Notes: generated by a model from the sequence alone, not told the origin. A stretch of 64,000 bases of DNA from CAVTWS01 sp963738445 (GCA_963738445.1 CAVTWS010000024.1:1-64000), one strand, 5' to 3'; shown: positions 16,817 to 25,309, numbered from the stretch's first letter. Numbers and translations: made by a program.

Positions 16817-18210
16817 GCCACGGCCCCGCACTGCTGCCACCCGCCTTCATGCCGTCGGAGTACGGCCCCGAGCCCCGCCCGCATGTGGCGACGCTCCCGT
16901 CGATGACATCGGTGCGGGTCACCGATCTGTTCCCGAGCTTCGATCCGCCGATCACCGTAGGTGACCCCGCCGATCTCGACATCGTGCGGGCGACCACCCG
17001 CGCTGCGCTCGCCGACGTCGACATGTCGAAGATCACGGCCGATTCGAGCGTCAACATCCTCGCGTCCGAGCACGGGTTCGGTCTGATGGGCGGCTGGCCC
17101 TACGCCGAGATGGTCAAGACGATCCGCCAGGTGGTGGTCGAACGCACGGGCTGTCGCGATGTGCGCCTCCGGTTGGCGATCTACCGAGGGTTCCAGGAGG
17201 CCGACGAGGTCCGCGATCACTTCGGGTTCGACGAGGCCTTCGACGGCAAGGTGAAAGGGCTCGGACCCTTCGATCGGGGCGTCGAGGTCGACACCGTCAT
17301 CGGCCCGATGTACCTGATCGGGCGGGCGTTCGACGCCGACCACTTCATCCACGCGTACTACGACGACCCGCGAGAGATGTACTTCAACCGGCTGCTCTAC
17401 AAGTCGTTCAAGTCGTTCTGCATGTCGTACGCGCGGTTCGAGACCCGCTCGGTGTACCACTCGCTGTTCGGCAACCGCAGCGGCAGCATCATCCCTCGAG
17501 CGCTGTTCGACTCGGATTTCGTCCAGTCGCGGTACACCTTCTCGTCGGTGCTGCGAACGTCGCCCGCCGGTGTCATCGGTGTCGATGCGACCGACGACCT
17601 CTACGCGATCGACCGTCGTATCACCGCAGGACACCTCGCGACCTATGGCCGCATGCAACGCCTCTTCGCCGAGCTCGGGGACTGTGTGGCCGTGTGGGAC
17701 GGCGGGCGCTGGGGTTACTACCTCCACGCCGGCGGCATCATCTTCGGCGTCTTGCTCACCAACCACCACGACTCGTTCGACCTCGACGTTCCCGTCGTCG
17801 CCGGGTTCATGCAGGAGCCCGGCAACGCAGTGAACTTCTCCCGGAACAAGTCGCTGCGCGGGATCGTGGTGAACCAGGCGTGGGTCGGCGCGGGCATCCC
17901 CTACGTCACGATGCCGTTCACCAGCCCGATGTACATCGTCGGCCAGGAGCAGGCCGAGCTCTGGCGCCAGGACCCGACCAACCCCCTGCTGGCCGACCGG
18001 GCGACGGTGGTCGACACCGTCGATCAGGGCATCGAGATGGCGTGCGCACGAGGCGGCACCGACAAGGTGATCGTGTTCGACGGAAGCTACGGACACGTGA
18101 CCGGCAACGAACCCATGGCTGCCGTGCTGCGGGAACGGGCGCCGGTCGTCGATCGCCAGGTCGAGCACGAGCTGCTTCCGAAGTGGCTCGCTCAACGGGG
18201 GTTGGCATGA
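16813..18210 (+). CDS. Unrecognised conserved protein, paralogue of the one at 20393 (copy 1)
   Basis: A 465-residue cytosolic protein with no signal peptide or membrane helix. It shares long identical stretches with the protein at 20393: YARxETRSxYH, SDFVQxRY, PxGVIGVDA, and the identical C-terminal LPKWLAQRGL. Many invariant His, Arg, Asp and Tyr residues suggest an enzyme. Each copy directly follows a ferredoxin-BFD gene with a 4-nt overlap. Size, layout and the NadC- and NadD-like neighbours allow a distant link to the LarA (nickel-pincer) superfamily, but no LarA signature was found and LarB, LarC and LarE are absent here. Function not assigned. Confidence 0.7.
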   Translation: MSHGPALLPPAFMPSEYGPEPRPHVATLPSMTSVRVTDLFPSFDPPITVGDPADLDIVRATTRAALADVDMSKITADSSVNILASEHGFGLMGGWPYAEMVKTIRQVVVERTGCRDVRLRLAIYRGFQEADEVRDHFGFDEAFDGKVKGLGPFDRGVEVDTVIGPMYLIGRAFDADHFIHAYYDDPREMYFNRLLYKSFKSFCMSYARFETRSVYHSLFGNRSGSIIPRALFDSDFVQSRYTFSSVLRTSPAGVIGVDATDDLYAIDRRITAGHLATYGRMQRLFAELGDCVAVWDGGRWGYYLHAGGIIFGVLLTNHHDSFDLDVPVVAGFMQEPGNAVNFSRNKSLRGIVVNQAWVGAGIPYVTMPFTSPMYIVGQEQAELWRQDPTNPLLADRATVVDTVDQGIEMACARGGTDKVIVFDGSYGHVTGNEPMAAVLRERAPVVDRQVEHELLPKWLAQRGLA

Positions 18211-18791
18211 CACCGCGCCGCCCGGCGGTGGTGCTCGGCGGCACCTTCGATCCGGTGCACCGCGGCCATCTGGCCCTGGCTCGCGGCGCCGTCTCCATCC
18301 TCTCCGCGGCCGTGGGAGTGCTGGTCGTCGATCCCGGCCACCGCCACCGTGGTGCCCCCATCGCATCGCACGAGGATCGTCGAGCACTCGTCCAGCTCGC
18401 GACCGCGGCCGACCCGCACCTTCACGAGGCGAGCCTGCTCGGGCTCGTCGGAGGGCTCGCCGATGCGGTGGCCCGGCTTCTCGCCGGCGGCTACGACGTA
18501 CACGTCGTTTTCGGCAGCGACAGCGCCCGTCACCTCGACCGGTGGGACGGCCGGCGCAAGCTGTCGGGCGCACACCTGTGGGCGGTGTCGCGACCGGGCG
18601 ACCCCACCACCCCCCTCCAGGGTGTCGACCGGTTGGCGCTCGACGTCCCGCCGGTGTCGTCCACGCAGATTCGGTTCGCCGTCGCCGCGGGACGTCGGCC
18701 ACCGCGCAGCGTGCCGGCCCCGTGCCGCCGTGCGGTGGCGCGGCTGTACGGCGACACCGCTCGACTCGAAGGAGTCGCCAGCGGTGCCTGA
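18207..18791 (+). CDS. NadD-like nicotinate-mononucleotide adenylyltransferase family protein
   Basis: A 194-residue nucleotidyltransferase with the family signatures GGTFDPVHRGHLAL (residues 11-24) and, near the C-terminus, SSTQIR, equivalent to the ISSTxIR nucleotide-binding motif. NadD adenylates nicotinate mononucleotide to give NaAD. Being embedded in this operon, next to MoaB/CinA-like and NadC-like genes, suggests a specialised copy that builds a nicotinate-derived dinucleotide rather than housekeeping NAD synthesis. ATG 18207 overlaps the previous stop (ATGA). It is slightly shorter than typical NadD. Confidence 0.8.
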   Translation: MTPRRPAVVLGGTFDPVHRGHLALARGAVSILSAAVGVLVVDPGHRHRGAPIASHEDRRALVQLATAADPHLHEASLLGLVGGLADAVARLLAGGYDVHVVFGSDSARHLDRWDGRRKLSGAHLWAVSRPGDPTTPLQGVDRLALDVPPVSSTQIRFAVAAGRRPPRSVPAPCRRAVARLYGDTARLEGVASGA

Positions 18792-19731
18792 CGTCGATCT
18801 GTTCGACAAGACCGAGCTCTGGCTCACGGGCGTCGGCACCGACGACGCCCGGTTACCCGACGTGGCGGCGGCGGCCGCCGCCGCGCTCAACCTCGGTGCC
18901 GACGAGGTGTTCGTCACCGATGTCCGCGACGATCACCTGGTCCTCGATGTGGTCCGCCCGCGGGTACGACTCGAAGACATCGTCGGACGGTCCCAGGCCC
19001 TCCTTGCCGCCGTGGGCGCGGTCGCCGGCGTCCGGGTGTCGGCCCATGCCGATGTGCACAGCCGAGGCGTGCTCGGGGTCCTCGGCGTGCCCAGGGAGCA
19101 GGCGGCCGGCGTCGTGGCGGCGGCGACCGCGCTCGAGACCAACCTCCGTTCCTACATCGCTCGCCGGATCGCCGTGGTCTCGACCGGCGGCGAGGTGCAG
19201 GACGGCCGGGTGCACGACACGAACCTCGAGGCAATCCGCGAGCTGGCCACGGTCGCCGGTTACGAGGTTTCGTTCGGTGGAGTGGTCGGCGACGAGGACC
19301 GGGCGATCGCCGGTCGGGTCGCTCGTCTCGTCGAGGACGGCCACGGCATCGTCATCACCACCGGCGGTGTCGGCGCCGAGGACAAGGACCGAACGATCGA
19401 GGCGCTGCAGCTCATCGCGCCGGACCTCGACACCGCCGTCCTCGCCACCTACGAGGTCGGCCACGGCCGGCACGTCAAGCCCCATGTTCGCGTCGCAGCC
19501 GCCGACATCGGCGGTGCCACTGTCGTCGCGCTCCCTGGTCCCACCCGCGAGGTCCGCGCCGCGATACCCGCCCTCCTCGACGCCCTCGCCGCGGGGGCGA
19601 CCACGGCGGCGATCGCCGAGGCCGTCGCCGCTCCGATCCGCGCGCTCTGGCGCGACAACGCGCAGGAGCATCCGCATCATCGGCGCCATCCGCACCACAC
19701 CGCCGACGACGGCCCGGCGGGATCGTCGTGA
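18784..19731 (+). CDS. MoaB/CinA-like molybdopterin-binding-fold protein
   Basis: A 315-residue protein. The C-terminal half (from about residue 130) has the MoCF-biosynthesis fold: RRIAVVSTGGEV, a TNLEAIRELATVAGYEV segment and the phosphate-binding ITTGGVGAEDKD. The N-terminal 120 residues were not recognised and are followed by a possible linker. CinA-type enzymes act on pyridine nucleotides, while MoaB/MogA adenylate molybdopterin; the neighbours favour a nucleotide substrate. GTG 18784 overlaps the upstream gene by 8 nt. The last 30 residues are His/Pro-rich (HPHHRRHPHH), which could bind metal. Confidence 0.7.
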   Translation: MPDVDLFDKTELWLTGVGTDDARLPDVAAAAAAALNLGADEVFVTDVRDDHLVLDVVRPRVRLEDIVGRSQALLAAVGAVAGVRVSAHADVHSRGVLGVLGVPREQAAGVVAAATALETNLRSYIARRIAVVSTGGEVQDGRVHDTNLEAIRELATVAGYEVSFGGVVGDEDRAIAGRVARLVEDGHGIVITTGGVGAEDKDRTIEALQLIAPDLDTAVLATYEVGHGRHVKPHVRVAAADIGGATVVALPGPTREVRAAIPALLDALAAGATTAAIAEAVAAPIRALWRDNAQEHPHHRRHPHHTADDGPAGSS

Positions 19732-20396
19732 AGACCGTGCGCATGGTGGCCGAGATCGTCGCCGATCGCTGTACCGGCTGCGCGTTGTGCGTGTACGTGT
19801 GCCCCACGGTCGCCCTCACGCTGCGCGACCGTCGACCTGACGAGGCCGGCACCCATCGGCGGGTTGCCGAGCTCGCCGACCCTGATTGTTACAACGCCCA
19901 GAACTGCCTCGAGATCTGTCCCGAGGACGCCATCGTGATGCACCAGCGCGCCGAGCCGTTCACGGTAGGGACCGACCCCGCCTCCGCCGACGGCGACCAG
20001 ATCCGAGCGCTGTGCGCAGCCGCCGGGATCGGGGCCAAGCAGCTGATCTGCATGTGTGCCGAGACGACCGGCGCCGAGTTGGCGGCCGCGGTGCTCAACG
20101 GCGCCCACTCCCCCGAAGCGGTGTCGTTGGCCACCGGCGCCCGCACCGGATGCACCGAACTGTGCCACCAGCCGATCCTCGCGCTCCTCGCGGCAGCCGG
20201 CCACGGCGACGCCGCCCGGAACCCGGCGCGGGGATTCCAGTGGTACGGCATCGCCGCCACGGCCCTCGGGTTGCTGGCCGAGGGCGAGCTCGCCCACGAC
20301 GTCCGCGAGAGATTCGCGCACTACCCGATCGAGAGCGACCTCCGAGTGCTCGGCGGCGACTTCGGCGAGTTCGCCACCGGAGACGATCGGCCGTGA
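19728..20396 (+). CDS. Ferredoxin-BFD protein (copy 2) with one altered cluster motif
   Basis: A 222-residue paralogue of the protein at 16127. The first cluster motif is complete (CTGCALCVYVCP). The second is CYNAQNCLEICP, with Cys-x5-Cys-x3-Cys, so one of the usual four cysteines is missing. It may hold a [3Fe-4S] cluster or none. The BFD-like part is intact (CMCAET and GCTELC). GTG 19728 overlaps the previous stop, and its own stop overlaps the next GTG (GTGA). Its partner is expected to be the second unrecognised protein at 20393. Confidence 0.78.
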   Translation: MKTVRMVAEIVADRCTGCALCVYVCPTVALTLRDRRPDEAGTHRRVAELADPDCYNAQNCLEICPEDAIVMHQRAEPFTVGTDPASADGDQIRALCAAAGIGAKQLICMCAETTGAELAAAVLNGAHSPEAVSLATGARTGCTELCHQPILALLAAAGHGDAARNPARGFQWYGIAATALGLLAEGELAHDVRERFAHYPIESDLRVLGGDFGEFATGDDRP

Positions 20397-21829
20397 CCGG
20401 CTCACCGGCGCCCAGGGGGCTGATCGCGGCCTTGTCACCGCCGCCGTTGCAGCGCACGTGGACGGGCCGCGAGCCAGCGGCGGCGGTGGCGATGCGGGCC
20501 GCCGACCTCCACGGCATGACCGCCCTCCCCGTGCGAGCGATCGACCCCGCGCTCCCTTCGACGATCTGGTCCCCGGATCCCGCGTTCGGGCCGACCGACG
20601 ACACCGCGGTCCGCCAGCGTGCACGCGACGCGTTGGCACGAGCCGACTGGAGCCGGATCGGCGCCGGATCGACGGTCGACCTCATCGCCAATCCACATGG
20701 GTTCTTCCTGTGCGGCGCCGCCTATGTCGCATTGCTCGAGGAGACCCGCGACCACCTCGTCGACAACCGTCGATGCACGGTTCGACTCCGGATCGCCGAG
20801 TCCATGGGTCACATCGAGAACCCGGACTGGATGCGCATCTACGACCTGGAGCGCCGATTCGGCGACGCCAAGGAGTGCCCCCAGATCGGCCGCGGGATCG
20901 AGGTCGACACGCGAGTCGGGCCGTTCTGGCTCACCCGCGACCTGTTCACCGCCGACCACTTCGTGCACACCCACGTCGCCGAGATGCGTGAGGGCTACCT
21001 GCACCGCATGATCGACCGTCTCCACAAGCCGTTCGGGATGGGCTACGCCCGGCTCGAGACCCGCTCGGCCTACCACTTCGCATGGGGGCCGCGCACCGGC
21101 CAGATGGTGGCCCGGGCCGTGTTCGAAAGCGACTTCGTGCAGCGGCGCTACGCCGGCTCGATCGTGCTCGACACGACCCCCGAAGGCGTGATCGGTGTCG
21201 ACGCCGACTTCGACCTCGACGCGCTCAACGCCCGCATCACGGCCAACGTCTTGCGCCACTACGGCACGGTGATGCGGCTGATGGCCGAGATCGACGAGGT
21301 GATCGTCGTGTTCGACGGCCACGGCTGCCACATGTACTCCTACGGCGGAGGTATCGCCTTCGACTGCCTGATGTACGCGCAGGTCGACTTCTTGGATCTC
21401 GACAACCTCGCCTTGCTCAAGGGCTTCGCGTCTCGTCTGCCCGACACACCCGGCTTGACGATGGAGTTCAACCCGGCGGTACGGGCTCAGGTGATGAACT
21501 ACATGGCCGGAGGCGTGCCGTACACGATGATGACCCGCCGCGTGCCCACCTTCCTCGTCGAAGGGCCGGCCGCCGACTGGCTGATCGGCGACCCGTGCTC
21601 GCCGTGGCTCGCCGATCGGGCCGAGATCGCGCCCTCGCTCCCCGCCGCCGTCGAGGCGGCGCGCCGAGCCACCGGCGTGGAGCACCTGATCGTGTTCGAT
21701 TCCACGCCCGGGGCCTTTCACGTCTCACGGGCCCTCGGCGAGCACCTGCTGGCCCGCGCTCCAGACGTCGCCGCGCACGTCCGTGACGTTGCCCTTCCGA
21801 AGTGGCTGGCGCAGCGAGGCCTCCATTGA
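20393..21829 (+). CDS. Unrecognised conserved protein, paralogue of the one at 16813 (copy 2)
   Basis: A 478-residue protein with a different N-terminal 60 residues from copy 1 but clear similarity from about residue 85 to the end. Shared features are IANPHGFFLCGAAY versus ILASEHGFGLMGGWPY, RCTVRLRIAESMGH, GYARLETRSAYH, SDFVQRRY, PEGVIGVDADFDL, a central FDGHGCHMYSYGGGI, and LPKWLAQRGL at the end. The divergence indicates an old duplication and suggests distinct roles, possibly two subunits or two successive steps. No known family was recognised. GTG start with GTGA overlap. Confidence 0.7.
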   Translation: MTGSPAPRGLIAALSPPPLQRTWTGREPAAAVAMRAADLHGMTALPVRAIDPALPSTIWSPDPAFGPTDDTAVRQRARDALARADWSRIGAGSTVDLIANPHGFFLCGAAYVALLEETRDHLVDNRRCTVRLRIAESMGHIENPDWMRIYDLERRFGDAKECPQIGRGIEVDTRVGPFWLTRDLFTADHFVHTHVAEMREGYLHRMIDRLHKPFGMGYARLETRSAYHFAWGPRTGQMVARAVFESDFVQRRYAGSIVLDTTPEGVIGVDADFDLDALNARITANVLRHYGTVMRLMAEIDEVIVVFDGHGCHMYSYGGGIAFDCLMYAQVDFLDLDNLALLKGFASRLPDTPGLTMEFNPAVRAQVMNYMAGGVPYTMMTRRVPTFLVEGPAADWLIGDPCSPWLADRAEIAPSLPAAVEAARRATGVEHLIVFDSTPGAFHVSRALGEHLLARAPDVAAHVRDVALPKWLAQRGLH

Positions 21830-22599
21830 CCAGGGCCGCCGGCCGACCGGTCGCGGGGCGGGTGGTCCCACTCGAGGTCGGGCGGCTGTCGATGTCACTC
21901 GGTGACCTGACCGGTGCTCCGGGTTCGATCACGTTCCCGGTGACGGCATGGGTCATCGAGCATCCGGCCGGCGTCGTGCTGTTCGACACCGGCATGCACT
22001 CCGAGCTCCAGCGAAGCACCGATCGCCTCGCCGGGGTGTTCGACGGCTCCGCGATCGACTTCCCGACCGGCGAGGAGTTGGCCTCCCGGCTCGGGTCTGC
22101 CGGCTACCGGCCGAGCGACATCGACATCGCCGTCATCAGCCACCTCCATTTCGACCACGCCGGCGGGACCGTCGAGGTGCCCGACGCCCGCCTGGTCGTC
22201 CAACGCGCCGAGTGGTCCGCCGGCCATCATCCCCGCCTCGTCGCGGCCGGCGTCTACAACCCCGCCGACTTCGACATCGGCCACGACGTCCAGCTCGTCG
22301 AGGGTGTCCACGACGTGTTCGGCGACGGGTCGGTCGTGTGCCTACCCACACCTGGGCACACCAAGGGTCATCAGGCGCTCAGGGTCGAGCTGCCCTCGGG
22401 CCCGGTGGTGCTCACATCGGATTGCGTCTACTTCGAGCACATGCTCGACACCATGACGGTTCCGATCCACGCATACGACCGCGAGCTGCAACTCGCCTCG
22501 ATGCGCACGCTCGTCGCGCTCCGAGACGAGGGGTGCCGCCTGCTGTTCGGCCACGACCTCGACCAGCTCCGTTCGGTGCCGGCCGGAGGGCTCCTATGA
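21826..22599 (+). CDS. Metallo-beta-lactamase-fold hydrolase
   Basis: A 257-residue hydrolase with the zinc motif HLHFDHAGG (His-x-His-x-Asp-His), further His ligands in TPGHTKGH, and a C-terminal GHD. It resembles AHL-lactonase-type members (WVIEHPAGVVLFDTGMH). Its substrate is unknown; in this operon it may open a lactone or cleave a thioester or phosphate ester of the pathway intermediate. The start is TTG 21826, overlapping the previous TGA by 4 nt; the frame upstream lies inside the preceding gene. Its stop overlaps the next ATG. Confidence 0.8.
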   Translation: MTRAAGRPVAGRVVPLEVGRLSMSLGDLTGAPGSITFPVTAWVIEHPAGVVLFDTGMHSELQRSTDRLAGVFDGSAIDFPTGEELASRLGSAGYRPSDIDIAVISHLHFDHAGGTVEVPDARLVVQRAEWSAGHHPRLVAAGVYNPADFDIGHDVQLVEGVHDVFGDGSVVCLPTPGHTKGHQALRVELPSGPVVLTSDCVYFEHMLDTMTVPIHAYDRELQLASMRTLVALRDEGCRLLFGHDLDQLRSVPAGGLL

Positions 22600-23459
22600 C
22601 CGGTGACCCGGTCGACAACACCGTCGCGGCGCCGCGCCGGATCACCCACGAGCTACTCGCGCACGCACCCGGTGTCCGTCACGGCCGGGTGCTGGCGGCG
22701 GAGCCCGGCGTCGTGGCGGGCATCGAGCTGCTCGACTCGCTCCAGGCGCCCGATCCCGCCGGCACCTGGGTCGGCCTGCGGCACGACGGCGACACCGTCG
22801 ACGCCGGCACCCCGATCGTCGCCGTGACCGGGTCGGCGTGGGAGCTCGCGGTCGCCGAGGACCACGTCCTGGGTGTGCTCGGTTTCGCCGGCGGCATCGC
22901 CCGGCGCGCGATCGAGATCCGCGCCTCCGCTCCGACCGGACTCCGCGTGGTGTGTGGCGGCTGGAAGAAGCTCCCGGCCGCCCTCAAGCCCGCACTGCGA
23001 GCCGGGCTCGACGTCGCCGGGATCGGCCACCGGTTGCTCCCCGGCGAGTTCGTCTACGTCGACAAGAACGTCGTCACCCAACTCGGCGGGGTGGCGGCGG
23101 CCGTCACGATCGGCCGGCAGCTCGGTCACGGACCGGTGGCGATTCAGGTGACCGATGTGGACGAGGCGCTCGCGGCCGCAGACGCCGGGTGCGGTGTCGT
23201 GATGGTGGACACCGGCGATCTCGTCGTGCTCGAGGCGGTCACCCGACGGCTGCGCTCGGTCGGCAGCGAGATCGACATCGCGTTCGCCGGCGGCGTGGGC
23301 ATCGAGGACCTCCGTTCGGCCGCCGCTGCAGGCGCAACGATCGTCGATGTCGGGCGCGCCGTTCTCGACGCCCCGCTGTGGGATCTCCGCTTCGTCGTGG
23401 AGCCCCCACCGGCGAGGCGAAGCCATCTCCAAGATCCGACACGAAAGGAAGATCCATGA
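22596..23459 (+). CDS. NadC-like (quinolinate phosphoribosyltransferase family) protein
   Basis: A 287-residue protein with the NadC/ModD fold. The N-terminal swapped domain carries DAGTPIVAVTGSAWELAVAE and HVLGVLGFAGGIA. The alpha/beta barrel includes VCGGWKKLPA, QVTDVDEALAAADAG and the C-terminal phosphate-binding FAGGVGIEDL. The Thr-Arg-K motif normal for NadC (TRKTxPG) is replaced by GGWKKLPA, so a changed base or phosphoribosyl acceptor is likely. With the NadD-like enzyme it suggests a nicotinate-like nucleotide being assembled. Overlaps on both sides are 4 nt. Confidence 0.75.
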   Translation: MTGDPVDNTVAAPRRITHELLAHAPGVRHGRVLAAEPGVVAGIELLDSLQAPDPAGTWVGLRHDGDTVDAGTPIVAVTGSAWELAVAEDHVLGVLGFAGGIARRAIEIRASAPTGLRVVCGGWKKLPAALKPALRAGLDVAGIGHRLLPGEFVYVDKNVVTQLGGVAAAVTIGRQLGHGPVAIQVTDVDEALAAADAGCGVVMVDTGDLVVLEAVTRRLRSVGSEIDIAFAGGVGIEDLRSAAAAGATIVDVGRAVLDAPLWDLRFVVEPPPARRSHLQDPTRKEDP

Positions 23460-23575
23460 TGGTTCTGGTCACCGGGGGCCCCCTGGAGAGTGAGGACGCC
23501 TCGCGCATCGGCTCGACCAAAACGCGGATCATGTTCGGTTGGGCGCCGGCGCGGTCATGGCGGGACAACTTGTGA
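23456..23575 (+). CDS. 39-residue remnant of an NAD-dependent epimerase, kept in frame within the operon
   Basis: The peptide starts MMVLVTGGPL, like the Rossmann start of the epimerase at 25310 (MKVLITGGRG), and ends MFGWAPARSWRDNL, like that protein's end LFGWQPTRSWRDRL. About 250 internal residues are missing. The ATG has an AAAGGAAG ribosome-binding site and overlaps the previous stop. Its TGA overlaps the next GTG (GTGA), so the deletion preserved translational coupling. It is probably not an enzyme. It may simply pass ribosomes to the downstream gene, or it may be a leftover. Confidence 0.55.
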   Translation: MMVLVTGGPLESEDASRIGSTKTRIMFGWAPARSWRDNL

Positions 23576-24453
23576 CGGCCCGGACCGACGCCACGGCCGT
23601 CGGCATCATGTTCGCCAACGGTGGGCGGTCCGCCGACCCGGACCACACGCTCGCCCTCGCCCTCGCTGCCGAGGCGATCGGGTGCGAGTCGCTGTGGGCC
23701 GTGCAGCACGTCGTGATGCCGGAAAGCCACGAGTCCGTGTACCCCTACTCGGCCGGCGGATCGGTGCCCGGCGGAACCGCCATCGCGATTCCCGACCCCC
23801 TGGTGTGGCTCGCGTGGGTCGGCGCCCACACCGAACGGATCCGTCTCGCGACCGGGGTCATGGTGCTCCCCCAACAACACCCGCTGGTGGTCGCCAAGCA
23901 GGTCGCCACGCTGGACCGGCTCGTGGGCGGTCGAGTCCTGCTGGGCGTCGGTGCCGGTTGGCTTCGCGAGGAGTACGACGCGCTGGGCGCCGACTTCGAA
24001 CAGCGCGGGGCCCGGCTCGACGAGTCGATCGCCGTGTTGCGCGGCGCCTGGTCCAGCGGAGCAACCGGCTACTCCGGCGAGCAGATCCGATTCGCGACGG
24101 TCCACGTCGAACCGAAGCCGGCCCGACCGGTACCGATCGTCGTCGGCGGCCACACCCACGCCGCGGCTCGGCGAGCCGGGCGCCTCGGCGACGGATTCTT
24201 CCCGCTGTCGTGTCAGGGAGATGAGCTGGCCGAGCTCGTCGCCGTGGCCCGCCGGTCGGCGCGTGCCGCCGGCCGTGATCCCGACGCGATCGAGATCACA
24301 GCCGAGGCACCTCGTACCGCAGCCGACGCGCACACCCATGCCCGGCTCGGGGTACGTCGCATCGTGGTCAACGCGCCGAATCGGCCCACCAGGGACCTGC
24401 CCGGGGCGATCGCTGCCGCGGTGGAAGCGGCGCTCGAACGCACCGCGGTGTGA
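23572..24453 (+). CDS. Luciferase-like monooxygenase family (F420- or FMN-dependent) oxidoreductase
   Basis: A 293-residue TIM-barrel protein with the LLM pattern MFANGGRSADPDHTLALALA, ESLWAVQHVVMP, IRLATGVMVLPQQHP and GRVLLGVGAGWLREEYDALG. Such enzymes use F420 or FMN to oxidise or reduce carbonyl or alkene groups. It is the last gene of the coupled operon. GTG 23572 is chosen because it overlaps the upstream stop by 4 nt like the other junctions; ATG 23557 is an alternative. Cofactor choice cannot be settled from the sequence. Confidence 0.82.
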   Translation: MTARTDATAVGIMFANGGRSADPDHTLALALAAEAIGCESLWAVQHVVMPESHESVYPYSAGGSVPGGTAIAIPDPLVWLAWVGAHTERIRLATGVMVLPQQHPLVVAKQVATLDRLVGGRVLLGVGAGWLREEYDALGADFEQRGARLDESIAVLRGAWSSGATGYSGEQIRFATVHVEPKPARPVPIVVGGHTHAAARRAGRLGDGFFPLSCQGDELAELVAVARRSARAAGRDPDAIEITAEAPRTAADAHTHARLGVRRIVVNAPNRPTRDLPGAIAAAVEAALERTAV

Positions 24454-24613
24454 CCGCAACGTCGAGCATGGCCGTGACCTCGGCGGCGACACCGTTGGGC
24501 AATCCGAACACACGACGCCGACTCTCGCCGGTGGCATGAGATCGGCGCGTCCGCGGGCGCGTCGTCACCACGCGCCCTCCCTCCCCGAGCGATGTCACAC
24601 CCCCGGAGTAGTG

Positions 24614-24629
24614 TCGAACGCACGTTCGA
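24614..24629. promoter_or_regulatory. LexA (SOS) box
   Basis: TCGAAC-GCAC-GTTCGA is a perfect palindrome matching the actinobacterial SOS box. It lies 23 nt upstream of the ATG of the HNH pseudogene, so that gene was probably induced by DNA damage. Confidence 0.75.
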
Positions 24630-24652
24630 CGCTACCTGTGGAGGCACCGCCG

Positions 24653-25277
24653 ATGAGCCGGAACGACACCGCCGAAGTCGCCATCGACACGGTCCCCGAC
24701 CGGGCGCTCGCCGCCGAGATCACCTCCCTGGCCGCCGCGTTCGCCGCCGCCGACCTGGCCCGCGCCATCGCCGCCTGGGCCGAGGTCCAACTCGACCCCG
24801 CCGACCTGGCCGCCCTCCAGCACGAGTCGCGCAGCCTCACCTGGCGGGTCGACACCGACGGCATGGTCATCATCACCGCCCGCCTCGCCCCCGACGCGGC
24901 GGCCGAGGTCACGGCCACGATCGACACCCTGATCGCCCGCAATCGTCGCACGGCGCGCCACGCGCCCGCGGACGCGTCGACCGCCCACCGGCCGACGCTC
25001 GCGCAACAGCGCGCCGATGCCCTCGTCGCCGCCGTCACCGGGGGCGGAGCGAAGGTCCAGGTGGAGGTCCTGGTCAACGTCGGCGTCCGCCCCGACGGCT
25101 CCGTCTGGGCCTGCCTCCCCGACGGCACCCCCGTCCCCGGTCGAACCAGGCTGCCGATCCCGCCACTTCCTCCACGTCCACCACGACATCCCCTACGACA
25201 CCAGCCACCACACCCTCACCACCGAATGCTCGATGCGCTGCAACCACCACCACCGAGAATGGCACCGCACGCGCTGA
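24653..25277 (+). pseudogene. Degraded DUF222/HNH endonuclease (13E12-type)
   Basis: The N-terminal part from ATG 24653 (MSRNDTAEVAIDTVPDRALA) and the segment LTWRVDTDGMVIITARLAPD match DUF222-HNH proteins. After residue 165 the frame is lost, and the C-terminal HNH part appears in another frame as HVHHDIPYDTSHHTL and MRCNHHHREWHRTR, ending at 25277. The protein is also shorter than the usual 400 or more residues, so internal sequence is missing. The intact SOS box upstream suggests recent decay. GAGG precedes the start. Confidence 0.7.
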
Positions 25278-25309
25278 CAACTCGTACGATCGCCCGTTGA
25301 CGCAGTGAC

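Noticed and set aside
16654..18702. 682-residue minus-strand frame
   Set aside because: It is a shadow of the plus-strand genes at 16813 and 18207, produced by codon bias in high-GC DNA, with no recognisable domain.
16813..21829. Calling the two unrecognised proteins lactate racemases (LarA)
   Set aside because: The resemblance is limited to size and the nucleotide-gene context. No LarA signature motif was found and LarB, LarC and LarE are not here.
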